This document shows, in pieces, positions 1 to 8,668 of a DNA stretch of 64,000 bases. Within the stretch, counting starts at the first letter, position 1; each line of letters starts with the position of its first letter. Under the pieces are notes generated by a model, which was not told the origin of the DNA, did no database searches, and was given only the letters and a program-made list of their open reading frames with translations. Source of the stretch: Bowmanella denitrificans (GTDB lineage Bacteria > Pseudomonadota > Gammaproteobacteria > Enterobacterales > Alteromonadaceae); assembly GCF_002887595.1 (NCBI RefSeq), contig NZ_PEBU01000013.1:62001-126000 (forward strand), given 5' to 3'. The position numbers and the translations under genes are program-made.

Positions 1-302
1 GCGACCTGCACCATCTGTTGCCGGGTTTGTGACAAAGATGCACTCAGTACCAGCTCTCGCATCTTATAGCTGTCTGCCCTGTAAAGACTGAAAACCGCCA
101 GCAGGCCGGTGGCCCAGGGCAGCGCCATCATACACAAGGCACCGACCAGGTGCTGTAAATGCGCCTGGGTGAACAGCTCAGCCTGGCTGGTATGGATGCC
201 GCATCCAACAAAATAGCCAAACAGCACAGCGACAACTGTCAATATCCAATACAGCGGCTGGCGAAGCCCCAAGCGTATCTCATTTAACATCAGGGTCCGC
301 AT
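1..302 (-). CDS. ABC-2 type transporter permease, N-terminal part (cut by window edge)
   Basis: Only the first 100 codons lie in the window, running off at position 1. The start ATG (302-300) overlaps the stop of the upstream ATPase gene, so the two are translationally coupled. The visible protein begins MRTLMLNEIRLGLRQPLYW, followed by a hydrophobic segment (about residues 18-35) and a second one (about 55-80), the usual opening of an ABC-2 export permease. It should form the membrane channel for the ATPase encoded at 302-1171. The substrate cannot be told from this piece. The assignment rests mainly on the coupling to the ATPase and on the membrane profile. Confidence 0.7.
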   Translation of the reverse strand, partial: MRTLMLNEIRLGLRQPLYWILTVVAVLFGYFVGCGIHTSQAELFTQAHLQHLVGALCMMALPWATGLLAVFSLYRADSYKMRELVLSASLSQTRQQMVQV

Positions 303-1171
303 CAGGCTGCCTCCTGCACTTGTTGCACAAGGTGCAGAAAATAGCAGTCCTGCAGACAGGGGATGGCTGGTTCAAAGTGACTTCCGGGTTGCTCCTCACA
401 GAACAAACGGACCACTGGATTGCCATAGTGCAGCCGTTGGCTGAGTAAGATGGCATGCTCGGGTATCACGCCCTGTTGCGGTCCTTGCCATATCCTGTTG
501 GACAGACCGCTGAACAGGGCGCCGGTCTGACCACTGGCGACTATCTTGCCGTCCAGCAATATGGCGGTTTGGCGGCACAGATGTTCGATATCCTCAACAA
601 TATGCGTAGACAGCAGCACCAAACGGGTTTGCGCAATGTCGTGCAGAAGTTGGTGCAGACGCAGACGCTCAGCGGGATCCAGGCCCGACGTTGGTTCGTC
701 AAAAATCAATACCTGCGGATCGCCTAACAAAGCTTGTGCCACCCCAAAGCGTTGTAACATGCCCCCGGAAAAATGACTGGGTTGCCGCTGAGCATGTGCT
801 GTAAGGTTGGTCAGTGCTAACACCTGTTCAATCTGCTGACGACGCTGAGCCCGACTGTTCAGGCCTTTAAGAATGGCCAGGTGTTCTAACAGCCCCTGGC
901 AGGATATATGGGGATAAACGCCAAAGTGCTGCGGCAGGTATCCCAGTTTGTTGCGCAATCTGGTTGGTTGTTGCCACACATCCTGGCCATTGAAAAGGAT
1001 GTGGCCACTGTCTGGTGTCTGAAGCGTGGCGATGGTGCGCATTAAACTGGATTTGCCTGCACCATTAGGGCCAAGTAGTCCTACCATGCCCGTGCCCAGT
1101 TGCAAAGAGATGTCCTGCAGGGCGCGCGTGCCGTCGGGGTAGGTTTTGTGAATGTTGTGAAGTTCCAGCAT
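302..1171 (-). CDS. ABC transporter ATP-binding protein (ABC-2 export type)
   Basis: A 289-residue ATPase that should power export through the coupled permease. It has an intact Walker A (GPNGAGKS, residues 34-41), an ABC signature (FSGGMLQRFGVAQ), a Walker B (VLIFDEPTSGLDP) and an H-loop (LLSTHIVED). The first 215 residues are the nucleotide-binding domain. The last 75 or so form a C-terminal extension common in exporters of antimicrobial peptides, lantibiotics or sodium (CcmA/NatA-like). The gene is read away from the histidine kinase at 1349, with 177 bp between them, so the LytTR two-component system probably controls it. The transported molecule is unknown. Confidence 0.9.
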   Translation of the reverse strand: MLELHNIHKTYPDGTRALQDISLQLGTGMVGLLGPNGAGKSSLMRTIATLQTPDSGHILFNGQDVWQQPTRLRNKLGYLPQHFGVYPHISCQGLLEHLAILKGLNSRAQRRQQIEQVLALTNLTAHAQRQPSHFSGGMLQRFGVAQALLGDPQVLIFDEPTSGLDPAERLRLHQLLHDIAQTRLVLLSTHIVEDIEHLCRQTAILLDGKIVASGQTGALFSGLSNRIWQGPQQGVIPEHAILLSQRLHYGNPVVRLFCEEQPGSHFEPAIPCLQDCYFLHLVQQVQEAA

Positions 1172-1348
1172 GGTTGGTCTCCAAATTTTTTTGGCAGGCT
1201 ACGGGGCATGCCTTAGGTGATAAAGGCTTTAATGACAAAGGCGCTGATTTTTATGACATGATTGATTTCGAAGGGTAAATTGACGTTTATCAGTAAAAAC
1301 GGCGGGTTTGTCATGATTCGGCTGACAAGCTCGGCCAATTGACCAACC
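1172..1348. promoter_or_regulatory. Divergent promoter region between ABC operon and LytTR two-component pair
   Basis: This AT-richer 177-bp spacer separates two divergent operons. It carries a direct repeat: the shared core CATGATT occurs at 1258-1264 and again at 1312-1318, about 54 bp apart, each preceded by a GAC/GTC-like triplet. At 1282-1290 GACGTTTAT resembles one half of a LytTR recognition element. These are candidate sites for the response regulator encoded at 2893-3573. This is inference from pattern only. Confidence 0.3.
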
Positions 1349-2896
1349 ATGACAACCCAGCCACCCGAACCCGTTATTGCCATTATGTTGAAAGCGTTAT
1401 CGTTCCAACCCTTTTATAAACTGCAGCCTGTATTACCGGTTCTGGTAGCGATTCTGGTTGAGGCCCTGGTAAGGCTGCACGGCTATGCGCCAGAGCAATA
1501 CGACGACTATATCCAGTTGCGCGGTGGCTGGGCGCTTTACCTGCAAACAGCCTTGCAGCTGCTGTTGGAAAGTCTGCCACTGATGGCGGCGCAGTGGTGG
1601 CTGGCAGGCCATTCGGATTGGCGTGGTTATCTTGTTTGGTTAGCGGGCTTTGCGATCTATCCCGCATTCAGTCTGATGTTACAAGGTGGCTGGCCTGAGG
1701 CTCTGCCGCTGTTGATGGGCGTGCAGTATTGGTTGCTTGCGGCCGGATTATCCTTGACGTACTGGCTACATAAGGCTTATCAGCAAAGCGCCACGCTGCA
1801 TCAGCGACAAGCATGGTGGCGTTATATGCTGTCACTGGATGCTGCTTTATTATTGTGCCTGGGTGGCTGGGTGCTGCTGATGAGTGGCATGTTTGTGTAT
1901 AACCCCGATCCTATGCATAACCAGCCCCTTGAGCCACGACTTGACCCCGGCCAGATGTTAAGCCAATGGCCACTGACTTTATACTATGGCTGGCAGTTTG
2001 GGCTGCTGGCTGGAATCATCTTTGTTTATTATTGGGTTAATCGCTATGTGCTGGTCCGCCGGGTTTTGGCGAATCAGGGCGTGTATCCGTTTCTGCTGTG
2101 CAGTGCCGTTTGGTTGTTGCTGTCTTATCCCTTGTTCGGTGTTCTGGTGTTGCAATTGCCCCTGAATATTGCCGAACAAAGTTTATTACCTTCAGAGAAT
2201 CATCTGCCGTTTGATACCTTGAATCTGTTGGTGGCTGGCATTATCTGGGCCCTCAGTACGCCGTTGATTCTGGCCTTTGAGCGCCAGCACAATGCCCGTG
2301 AAGTGGCTGAGCTTACCCAGGTGCAAACCCTGGCCGAGCTGAAAATGCTGCAGCAGCAGGTCAATCCGCATTTTCTGTTTAATACCCTCAACAGCCTGTA
2401 TGCCCTGTGTCTGACCCAGTCAGCACTGGCCGCGCCTATGTTGCTGAAGTTGGCGGATTTGTTGCGTTATGTGGTGTATCAGGGGCAAAAGTCCAGGGTG
2501 GCACTGCGCGATGATCTGGCCTACCTGCAAAATTATCTTGAATTGCAACAACTCAGGGTAACCAGACGCTGCAAGATAGTCACGGATATTCAAATTGCCG
2601 AAGGCGACTGGCAAATCGCCCCGTTACTGCTGATTATGCTGGTGGAAAATGCTTTTAAACATGGCGCGGAAGTCAGTCAAGGTGAGTGCGATATTCACCT
2701 AAGCTTGCGTATACAAGCCGGGCATTTAGCCTTTGAGTGCAGTAACAGCTTGCCTGAAGCAACGCCGGATGCGCCAACCGGCATAGGCCTGACAAATCTG
2801 CAGCGGCGTTTACAGCTGGGCTATGCCGAGGCATTTACGTTACGCAGTGAACGGCAAGGCCAGCGCTGGGTTGCGCGGTTGGAGATGGACTTATGA
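1349..2896 (+). CDS. Sensor histidine kinase, LytS/AlgZ (His_kinase) family
   Basis: A 515-residue membrane kinase. The N-terminal 300 residues are strongly hydrophobic, with about eight membrane segments and no large periplasmic domain, suggesting that it senses the membrane or a lipophilic signal. A short coiled linker leads to the His_kinase box QQVNPHFLFNTLNSLY, where the phosphorylated His is residue 341, then a HATPase with the N-box MLVENAFKHG and a G-box GIGLTNLQRR. The stop overlaps the start of the response regulator by 4 bp, so the two are coupled. A second possible start lies at 1385. Divergence from the ABC export genes suggests a detoxification or peptide-sensing circuit, but this is inference. 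Confidence 0.88.
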   Translation: MTTQPPEPVIAIMLKALSFQPFYKLQPVLPVLVAILVEALVRLHGYAPEQYDDYIQLRGGWALYLQTALQLLLESLPLMAAQWWLAGHSDWRGYLVWLAGFAIYPAFSLMLQGGWPEALPLLMGVQYWLLAAGLSLTYWLHKAYQQSATLHQRQAWWRYMLSLDAALLLCLGGWVLLMSGMFVYNPDPMHNQPLEPRLDPGQMLSQWPLTLYYGWQFGLLAGIIFVYYWVNRYVLVRRVLANQGVYPFLLCSAVWLLLSYPLFGVLVLQLPLNIAEQSLLPSENHLPFDTLNLLVAGIIWALSTPLILAFERQHNAREVAELTQVQTLAELKMLQQQVNPHFLFNTLNSLYALCLTQSALAAPMLLKLADLLRYVVYQGQKSRVALRDDLAYLQNYLELQQLRVTRRCKIVTDIQIAEGDWQIAPLLLIMLVENAFKHGAEVSQGECDIHLSLRIQAGHLAFECSNSLPEATPDAPTGIGLTNLQRRLQLGYAEAFTLRSERQGQRWVARLEMDL

Positions 2897-3573
2897 AAAC
2901 CCTGATCATTGATGACGAGCCACTGGCCCATGAGGTGCTGTTACACCACAGTCGCATGCATCCAGACATTGATGTAGTGGGGCAGTGCTATAACGCTGCC
3001 GAAGCGCTGGCCTTTCTGGCCAGTCAGCAGGTTGACCTGATACTGCTGGACATCCATATGCCGGTGTTATCCGGCCTGGATATGCTCAGGGTGATGGCGA
3101 ACCGTCCACAAGTGGTGCTGTGTACCGCTTATCAGGAACATGCACTGGTGGGCTTTGAACTGGATGTTACCGACTACTTACTGAAGCCTGTCAGTGCTGA
3201 ACGCTTTGCCCAGGCCTTAGACAAAGTGCGGCGCCGTAGTGGCATGGTATTGCCGCCACCCGAGATGACCAGTCATATTGTTATCAGGGTGGACAGGGAA
3301 GACCGTAAAGTTGAGCTTAGCAAAGTGTGCTGTGTTGAAGCCTATGGTAATTATGTCAAGGTCTGGTTGGAGGATGGCTGTTTGCTGACGGCTGCAACGC
3401 TGAAACACTTTGCCGAAATCCTGCCAGAAAGCAGCTTTGTGCAGGTGCATAAATCCTTTCTGGTCAATAAGGCCTGGGTGGTGGCCAAGGACACAGAGCA
3501 ACTTACATTGCGCAGTGGTCAGAAGATTAAAATGGGTAAGGCTTACCGGAACAATGTGTCGGGATTACTTTAA
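2893..3573 (+). CDS. LytTR-family response regulator
   Basis: A 226-residue transcription factor with two domains. Residues 1-120 are a CheY-like receiver with acidic residues D8/D9, phospho-acceptor D53 (LLDIHMPVLSG), a switch Thr (CTAY) and Lys (LLKPV). Residues 130-226 are a LytTR DNA-binding domain (VCCVEAYGNYVKVWLEDG, then FVQVHKSFLVNKAWV). It is the cognate partner of the overlapping LytS-type kinase. LytTR regulators bind direct-repeat elements, and the neighbouring divergent promoter region is the obvious first target. Confidence 0.93.
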   Translation: MKTLIIDDEPLAHEVLLHHSRMHPDIDVVGQCYNAAEALAFLASQQVDLILLDIHMPVLSGLDMLRVMANRPQVVLCTAYQEHALVGFELDVTDYLLKPVSAERFAQALDKVRRRSGMVLPPPEMTSHIVIRVDREDRKVELSKVCCVEAYGNYVKVWLEDGCLLTAATLKHFAEILPESSFVQVHKSFLVNKAWVVAKDTEQLTLRSGQKIKMGKAYRNNVSGLL

Positions 3574-3596
3574 ATCGGCCTCAGCAAGGAAGTGGT

Positions 3597-4616
3597 ATGC
3601 GTATTTCAGCAATATCTTTACTGTTGTTAATCCCGTTCAGTGCAATGTTGGCTAGTAACAGCCTGGCCAGTGCAGTAAATCCGGTACCTGTATCTGCAGA
3701 GATGCAACAGGCAACGCAGGCGCTGTTGCAAGGGGACAAAAGGCCAGCCGCAGCACTGCTAGACAAAACAGCACCGCAAAGGAGCTATGAACTGATGGCG
3801 CTGGAGATTTTGTATCTGCTGGCGTCATCTGCAACGGATCTGGCAGATGCACGACTAACGTCCTTTGAGCAACAGTTTGCCAGCAACCCCGAGACCTTTG
3901 CATTTTCGTCTGAGGTGTGGCGTTCCATTGGTCATCAGGCCAGTATCTTTGCCAAACGTGGTTACTACAAAAAAGCGGTTAAAGCTAAAATTCAGGCGGG
4001 AGTGCTGGCTCCGGAAAATCCGTATTATCTGACTTTACAGGCTTCAGCGTTGGGGCAGGGGGACAGTTATGGCGGCAGTGCTGCAGCGCAAAAGCCGCTT
4101 ACTGACAAGATTGCGACACTGGATAAAAAATGGGGGTATATCGCCCGGATTAATCTTGCCCAGAATGAAGATGATGTTGCTCTTGGCGAATCTATGGCTG
4201 AACAAGCCGCGAGTGCGTTTAAGCAGGATTTTGATGTATTGGAAAGGGTGGCCCAGTGGTACTGGACCATCGGCAGCTATGAACAGGCGCAGGCCTACTT
4301 TCTGCAGGCTTGCCAGCATCGCCCTGCTATGACATGGCATTTGCAGGTTAAATGGTACAACGCCTGCTATCAGGTTGGTGAGTTTGCTAATGACAAGCAA
4401 ATTGGCATGGATAAAGGCATCAAAGCGTTGAACATATTACTTAATGCCTATTCACTGCCAACGGAGGTGAATTTTGATATTGCCAGCTTATTAATGACGT
4501 TGGCCGACTCTGAAGAGACCGATTCTGCCAGGAAGCTACTCCAGCGGATAGTACAGGAGAGCCCGAACAAAGCGTTGGCACGCAAAGCGCAAAAGTTGCT
4601 TGGCAGGGCACCTTAA
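3597..4616 (+). CDS. Secreted TPR-like repeat protein of unknown function
   Basis: A 339-residue protein with a clear N-terminal signal (MRISAISLLLLIPFSAML, cleavage likely after the Ala-rich stretch near residue 25). The mature part is almost entirely helical, with repeated Ala/Leu/Tyr patterns such as ALEILYLLASS, AKRGYYKKAVKAKIQAG and GSYEQAQAYFLQAC, which look like degenerate tetratricopeptide repeats. No catalytic motif is visible. It starts 23 bp after the LytTR regulator, so it may be cotranscribed, perhaps as a periplasmic partner of the sensing system. I do not recognise a specific family. Confidence 0.7.
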   Translation: MRISAISLLLLIPFSAMLASNSLASAVNPVPVSAEMQQATQALLQGDKRPAAALLDKTAPQRSYELMALEILYLLASSATDLADARLTSFEQQFASNPETFAFSSEVWRSIGHQASIFAKRGYYKKAVKAKIQAGVLAPENPYYLTLQASALGQGDSYGGSAAAQKPLTDKIATLDKKWGYIARINLAQNEDDVALGESMAEQAASAFKQDFDVLERVAQWYWTIGSYEQAQAYFLQACQHRPAMTWHLQVKWYNACYQVGEFANDKQIGMDKGIKALNILLNAYSLPTEVNFDIASLLMTLADSEETDSARKLLQRIVQESPNKALARKAQKLLGRAP

Positions 4617-4677
4617 TGCGCAAGTCGTGCTTTATTTCGCTGCAAGCTGGATGCAGCTCAATGCCGGGCTGAGTTGT

Positions 4678-6027
4678 CTACCCAGCCATCACCCGGTTAC
4701 GACCACCTTGTTTAGCGTCATACAAAGCCTGGTCGGCACGTTTCATCAGGCTTTGTGCATCATCGCCGCTACGGAAGGTACTGGCGCCGATACTGGCGGT
4801 AAATTGGGGCAAATCGGGTAGCGCTATTTGTTCGATATGCATACGTAACTGTTCAGCCACCAAGGTCGCGGCTTGCCTGTCATGCTGGCGTAGCAATATG
4901 GCAAATTCTTCGCCACCGATGCGGAACAGCATATCGGTACTACGCAGTCGTTGTCTCAGGCTTGTGACCAGCGATATCAGTACCTGATCTCCCATATCGT
5001 GACCGAAACCATCGTTAATGGATTTGAAGTGGTCCACGTCCAGTAACAGTAAACTCAGCGGTGCGCCCCGATCTGCCAGCGCCAGTTCTTCGCTGATTTG
5101 CTCTTCCCATTTATGTCGGTTAAACGCACCTGTCAGGCGGTCGAGGGTGGCAAGTTCAATTAACCGCTTTTCCACTTCCACTCGGTTGTGCATCTCTTTT
5201 GACAGGCTATCCATCAGGGTTTTTATGTCAGTTTCCAGCTCGGCCAATTCGTCCTGGCCTGTACGGGTTACATCTGAGCACAGTGACATGGTGTTTTGTT
5301 GTTGCAGTGACTGTTGAAAATCCCCTATCTGGTGCTGGATATGGCCGATACGTCGACGAAAAGACTGGATGATATACAGGGTTAAATAGATGCCAATGGC
5401 CAGGGCACTGACGCCTAGAGTGGAATTTACCCACATAAATTCGCGTTCGTGCTTTTCGGCATAAGCAGCAATCTCCAGGGTAAGCTGTTCCATTGCTAAT
5501 AACAGACCGGCAGCTTCATCATCCAGCTGTGTATCGAGGTCCTGCAATTTTTGCCATTGAATCAGGCGCTGCTCTGTGTGTGCCTCAAGCCAACGGCTAT
5601 ATCCCTGTGCAAATTTATCACGGTGCTGGTGCAAGGCCTGCAATGATGCAAGCACGCTTTGATGTTCAGTCACTTTCTCCTGCACTGCACCATTATCTAG
5701 AGCGTTTCGGATTACCTCTATTGCCTTATCAATCTGCACGTTCAACTGCTGACTGTATTGATTAACCTGATCCGGTCGCATGTTGGTTGCCGAGGTCTGA
5801 GCCTGGCCTATTTGCTCCATCAGCAGGTGCTGGCGTAACTGTAGCATCTCAATTTCGGCCATCGTTTCTGACAGTGGAATATCTATCTCTGCCACCTCTC
5901 GCATTTCGTCATTAATGACTTGCAGTTTGACAACGGAATAAAGGATTACGACCAACAGAAATGACAACAGCATTGTCGACAACCCGCCAATCTTGCGAGT
6001 CAGGGAAGCGTTCAGCCAATCTAACAT
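4678..6027 (-). CDS. Membrane-anchored diguanylate cyclase (GGDEF)
   Basis: A 449-residue c-di-GMP synthase. TM1 lies at about residues 15-33 and a helical, 4HB-like periplasmic sensor at about 35-195. TM2 (about 200-220) is followed by a HAMP-like linker and a C-terminal GGDEF domain (about 285-449). The active site reads FRIGGEEF, a functional variant. An RSTD motif sits five residues upstream, matching the RxxD inhibitory I-site, so product feedback is expected. The substrate-binding DVDHFKSINDGFGHDMGD segment is intact. The gene converges on the upstream TPR-like gene and is transcribed alone. Confidence 0.93.
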   Translation of the reverse strand: MLDWLNASLTRKIGGLSTMLLSFLLVVILYSVVKLQVINDEMREVAEIDIPLSETMAEIEMLQLRQHLLMEQIGQAQTSATNMRPDQVNQYSQQLNVQIDKAIEVIRNALDNGAVQEKVTEHQSVLASLQALHQHRDKFAQGYSRWLEAHTEQRLIQWQKLQDLDTQLDDEAAGLLLAMEQLTLEIAAYAEKHEREFMWVNSTLGVSALAIGIYLTLYIIQSFRRRIGHIQHQIGDFQQSLQQQNTMSLCSDVTRTGQDELAELETDIKTLMDSLSKEMHNRVEVEKRLIELATLDRLTGAFNRHKWEEQISEELALADRGAPLSLLLLDVDHFKSINDGFGHDMGDQVLISLVTSLRQRLRSTDMLFRIGGEEFAILLRQHDRQAATLVAEQLRMHIEQIALPDLPQFTASIGASTFRSGDDAQSLMKRADQALYDAKQGGRNRVMAG

Positions 6028-6191
6028 GGAGTGTGCTATACAAGGAAATGGCTGATCCTAACGGGGATTGCTACTGGGTAAAAGGGCTAAATAACAAAGG
6101 AGTTGCCTGCGGCGGCTGTTCTATGCCCCTTTGTTCCACAGGTATTCCGGTGTAGATTGGCCTGTTTGTAGATAGCTGATTTGGAGATACC

Positions 6192-6656
6192 ATGCGTGCG
6201 CTAATGTTTGCTGCTCTGACATTGACTAGCGGGGCAGTATTGGCCATGGGCACTCAACCCCTGGCGAATGAAGAGCTGCTAAAGCCGGTGAATACTTTGT
6301 TTGATGCCATGCGAAGCCATGACGAAGCCGCCCTGCTGGCACAGTTTGCACCAATGGCACAATTGCAGCGAGTGACAGCCGATGGCCTGATAAAAACGTC
6401 GGATGTGCAGAAATTTGCTAACAGTATCGCCACCAGCCAGGCCTATCTGGACGAACAGCTACTGGCCGTTAAGGTGCAGCAGCATGGCAATCTGGCCAAC
6501 GTCTGGACGCCCTTTGCTTTTTATCTGGATAATAAGCTAAGTCATTGCGGTGTTAATAATTTTGTTCTGATTAAGAGCGAGCAAGGCTGGAAGATTCAAT
6601 ATCTGATTGACGTGACCTTTGAGGGAGACTGCCAGGCATTTATCGCTGAGCATTGA
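6192..6656 (+). CDS. Small secreted NTF2/SnoaL-like protein
   Basis: A 154-residue protein with a signal peptide (MRALMFAALTLTSGAVLAMG). The mature part opens with a helix typical of the DUF4440/SnoaL fold (PVNTLFDAMRSHDEAALLAQFAP) and ends with the expected beta-sheet (ANVWTPFAFYLDNKL, NFVLIKSEQGWKIQYLID). Such proteins bind small ligands or act as minor periplasmic enzymes, but no catalytic residue can be named here. A start at 6192 is favoured by GGAGATACC just upstream. The gene stands alone, and its 3' end borders the repeat cluster. Confidence 0.72.
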   Translation: MRALMFAALTLTSGAVLAMGTQPLANEELLKPVNTLFDAMRSHDEAALLAQFAPMAQLQRVTADGLIKTSDVQKFANSIATSQAYLDEQLLAVKVQQHGNLANVWTPFAFYLDNKLSHCGVNNFVLIKSEQGWKIQYLIDVTFEGDCQAFIAEH

Positions 6657-7015
6657 TTGGCTTTAGCGTTTCACCACCGAGCCGCTGAGTTCGCTAAGAT
6701 AATTACCTAGAACCTCTGTGAAATCTCCGTGCTCTCTGCGCCTCTGTGGTGAAAATCTAACTGCGCAAAGTATAAAAAAACACAGAGACACAGAGATCAC
6801 AGAGTGGTTAAAGGTATTATCACGGCGAGCTTTTCTTTGCGCCCTTAGCGTCACAGCGAGAAGTATCCCGGTATTGGCCGTAGGCCAGTTCGTGCTTTTT
6901 CGTGTGGTTCGTGGTCGCATAATTTATTACCACGAAAGGCACGAAAATCACGAAAGCCACTCTCTCGCGGAGCCGCTGAGTTCGCCAAGAGCAAGTACTT
7001 AAACCTCTGTGAAAT

Positions 7016-7095
7016 CTCTGTGTTCTCTGCGCCTCTGTGGTGACAATTAATCTGCGCAAAGTATAAAAAACCACAGAGTCACAGAGAACACGGAG
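7016..7095. repeat. Long inverted repeat (hairpin) inside repeat unit 2
   Basis: The arm at 7016-7041 and the arm at 7070-7095 pair at 23 of 26 positions around a 28-nt loop. This is the clearest hairpin in the cluster and the one whose arms match the copy near 60.1 kb. It could act as a bidirectional terminator or mRNA 3'-end stabiliser for the flanking convergent genes. Confidence 0.85.
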
Positions 7096-7252
7096 GGGGT
7101 GAAGGTATTGTCAGTGCGCGCTTTTCTTTGCGCCTTAGCGTCACAGCGAGAAGTATCCTGGTGTCGACCGAAGGTCGGTTCGTGGCTTTTCGTGTGGTTC
7201 GTGGTCACCCAATTTATTACCACGAAAGGCACAACAAACACGAAAACTCTCT

Positions 7253-7300
7253 CGCCGAGCCGCCGAGCCGCCGAGCCGCCGAGCCGCCGAGCCGCTGAGT
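7253..7300. repeat. 8-bp tandem repeat (CGCCGAGC)
   Basis: Five perfect head-to-tail copies of CGCCGAGC run from 7253 to 7292, followed by one imperfect copy (CGCTGAGT). It sits only at the junction of repeat units 2 and 3, where the other junctions have a single copy, which explains why that unit is longer. Confidence 0.9.
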
Positions 7301-7688
7301 TCGCCAAGAGCAAGCCCTGAAACCTCTGTGAAATCTCCGTGTTCTCTGCGCCTCTGTGGTGAAAATCTAACTGCGCAGATGTTTAAAAACCACAGAGGCA
7401 CAGAGATCACAGAGTGGTTGAAAACATTGTCACTGCGAGCTTTTCTCTGCGCCTTCAGCGTCACCGCGAGAAGTATCCAGGTATCGGATCGGCCGAAGGC
7501 CAGTTCGTGTCTTTTCGTGTAGTTCGTGGTCGCACAATTTATTACCACGAAAGGCACGCAAGCCATTCTCGCGGAGCCGCAGAGTTCGCCAATAGCAAGC
7601 CCTTAAACCTCTGTGAAATCTCTGTGTTCTCTGCGCCTCTGTGGTGAAAATCTAGCTGCGCAGAAGTATAAAAAAACAGTGGTTAGCA

Positions 7689-8588
7689 CTATTGCCCCAA
7701 CTGTTCGACCAGAAAGTCAAACACCAGGCGCAAACGGGCACTGGTATGCAATTCCCGGTGGATCACCAACCACAATTCCACATCATAGGCCGCCATACCC
7801 GGTAAGGCCCGTTCCACCAAAGGCTCGTTGTCGCCCACATCTTCCACCATAAAGCCCAGTCCGGCGCCTTGTTTCACCAATTGCCACTGCACCAAGTGAT
7901 TGGCCACCACAAAGGGAAAATTGGCAGCAGTCAGGGTAAAGCCGCGCTTTTTCAGCTCGTCCTGCATGATGGTGCTGTGCTCAAAAGCCATAAAGTCCGC
8001 TTGGTTTAAATCTGCTGGCACACTGCGGCGACTGAATTTCTGCAAGTAACTTTTGGCCCCATATAAATGGGCTCGTTCATCCCTGAGTTTTCTGGCAATC
8101 AGATCAGGCTGGGTTGGGCGATATGAGCGCAGGGCGATATCGGCTTCACGCCTTAGCAGGTCACTGCTTTCATTGGTTGCCAGCAACTCTATCTGGATCC
8201 CTGGTGCCTGTTGATGCAGTTTGCTCAGGACTGGCGGCAGAATATGCGCAGCGGCGGATTCAGATGCGCTGATACTGACTTTACCCACCAGGCTTTTGGC
8301 ATGACTACCGGCTGCCATATACAGTTTCTCGGCAGCTTCCTGCATGGCCCGCACATAGACCAGCAGTTCATGGCCGCTGGGGGTCAGCAATAACCCCCTT
8401 GCTGAGCGTTCAAACAAGGTCGCCCCCAGTTGCATTTCCAATGCGCTAACCTGCCTGCCCAAGGTCGGTTGCGTGATCTTTAACACTTTGGCCGCTGCTG
8501 AGAACGAACCCTGTTCGGCGGTAATCAAGAAGGCTTTCGCATGGTTCCAGTCAAAGTGTCTGTCCTGCCAAGTCATACATTTTTGCAT
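7689..8588 (-). CDS. LysR-family transcriptional regulator
   Basis: A 299-residue regulator. The N-terminal winged helix is textbook: FLITAEQGSFSAAAKVLKIT, then QPTLGRQVSALEMQLGATLF and ERSARGLLLTPSG. Residues 90-299 form the periplasmic-binding-protein-like effector domain. It is divergent from the methyltransferase/ABC cluster at 8669, with an 80-bp gap, the classical LysR arrangement in which it would control that cluster and itself. The gap contains GAAT-N8-ATTC (8597-8612), a possible operator. Initiation could also be at the fifth codon. The stop lies directly against the repeat cluster. Confidence 0.92.
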   Translation of the reverse strand: MQKCMTWQDRHFDWNHAKAFLITAEQGSFSAAAKVLKITQPTLGRQVSALEMQLGATLFERSARGLLLTPSGHELLVYVRAMQEAAEKLYMAAGSHAKSLVGKVSISASESAAAHILPPVLSKLHQQAPGIQIELLATNESSDLLRREADIALRSYRPTQPDLIARKLRDERAHLYGAKSYLQKFSRRSVPADLNQADFMAFEHSTIMQDELKKRGFTLTAANFPFVVANHLVQWQLVKQGAGLGFMVEDVGDNEPLVERALPGMAAYDVELWLVIHRELHTSARLRLVFDFLVEQLGQ

Positions 8589-8668
8589 AGCTGAAGTGAA
8601 TATTTCGCCATTCTAACGTCTTTTATGCATGGCTATGATGGTGTTTTGTCAACAAATACGAGATAACC

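Larger units (their letters stand above)
6663..7685. repeat. Cluster of about 290-bp palindromic repeat units
   Basis: Just over three tandem copies of a composite unit fill the space between two convergent genes. The same landmark (AACCTCTGTGAAATCT) starts at 6711, 7002, 7321 and 7606, giving periods of 291, 319 and 285 bp. Each full unit holds two inverted repeats. The first pairs a CTCTGTG...CTCTGTGGT arm with an ACCACAGAG...CAGAG arm around a roughly 28-nt AT-rich loop. The second pairs CTTTTCGTG...GGTTCGTGGT with ACCACGAAAGG...CACGAAAA. Units are joined by GCCGCTGAGTTCGCCAAGAG. Short open frames inside are by-products of the repeats. Similar CCACAGAG/CCACGAAAG repeats are scattered through many bacterial genomes. 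A related single copy lies at 60056-60144. Confidence 0.9.

Noticed and set aside
6718-7647. Several overlapping open frames on both strands inside the repeat cluster (for example those starting MKSPCSLRLCGEN)
   Set aside because: They recur once per repeat unit, have no ribosome sites, and their sequence follows directly from the palindromic arms; they are artefacts of the repeats.
6663-7685. CRISPR array
   Set aside because: The repeat period is about 290 bp and the sequences between the hairpins are themselves repeated, so there are no unique spacers, and no cas genes lie nearby.
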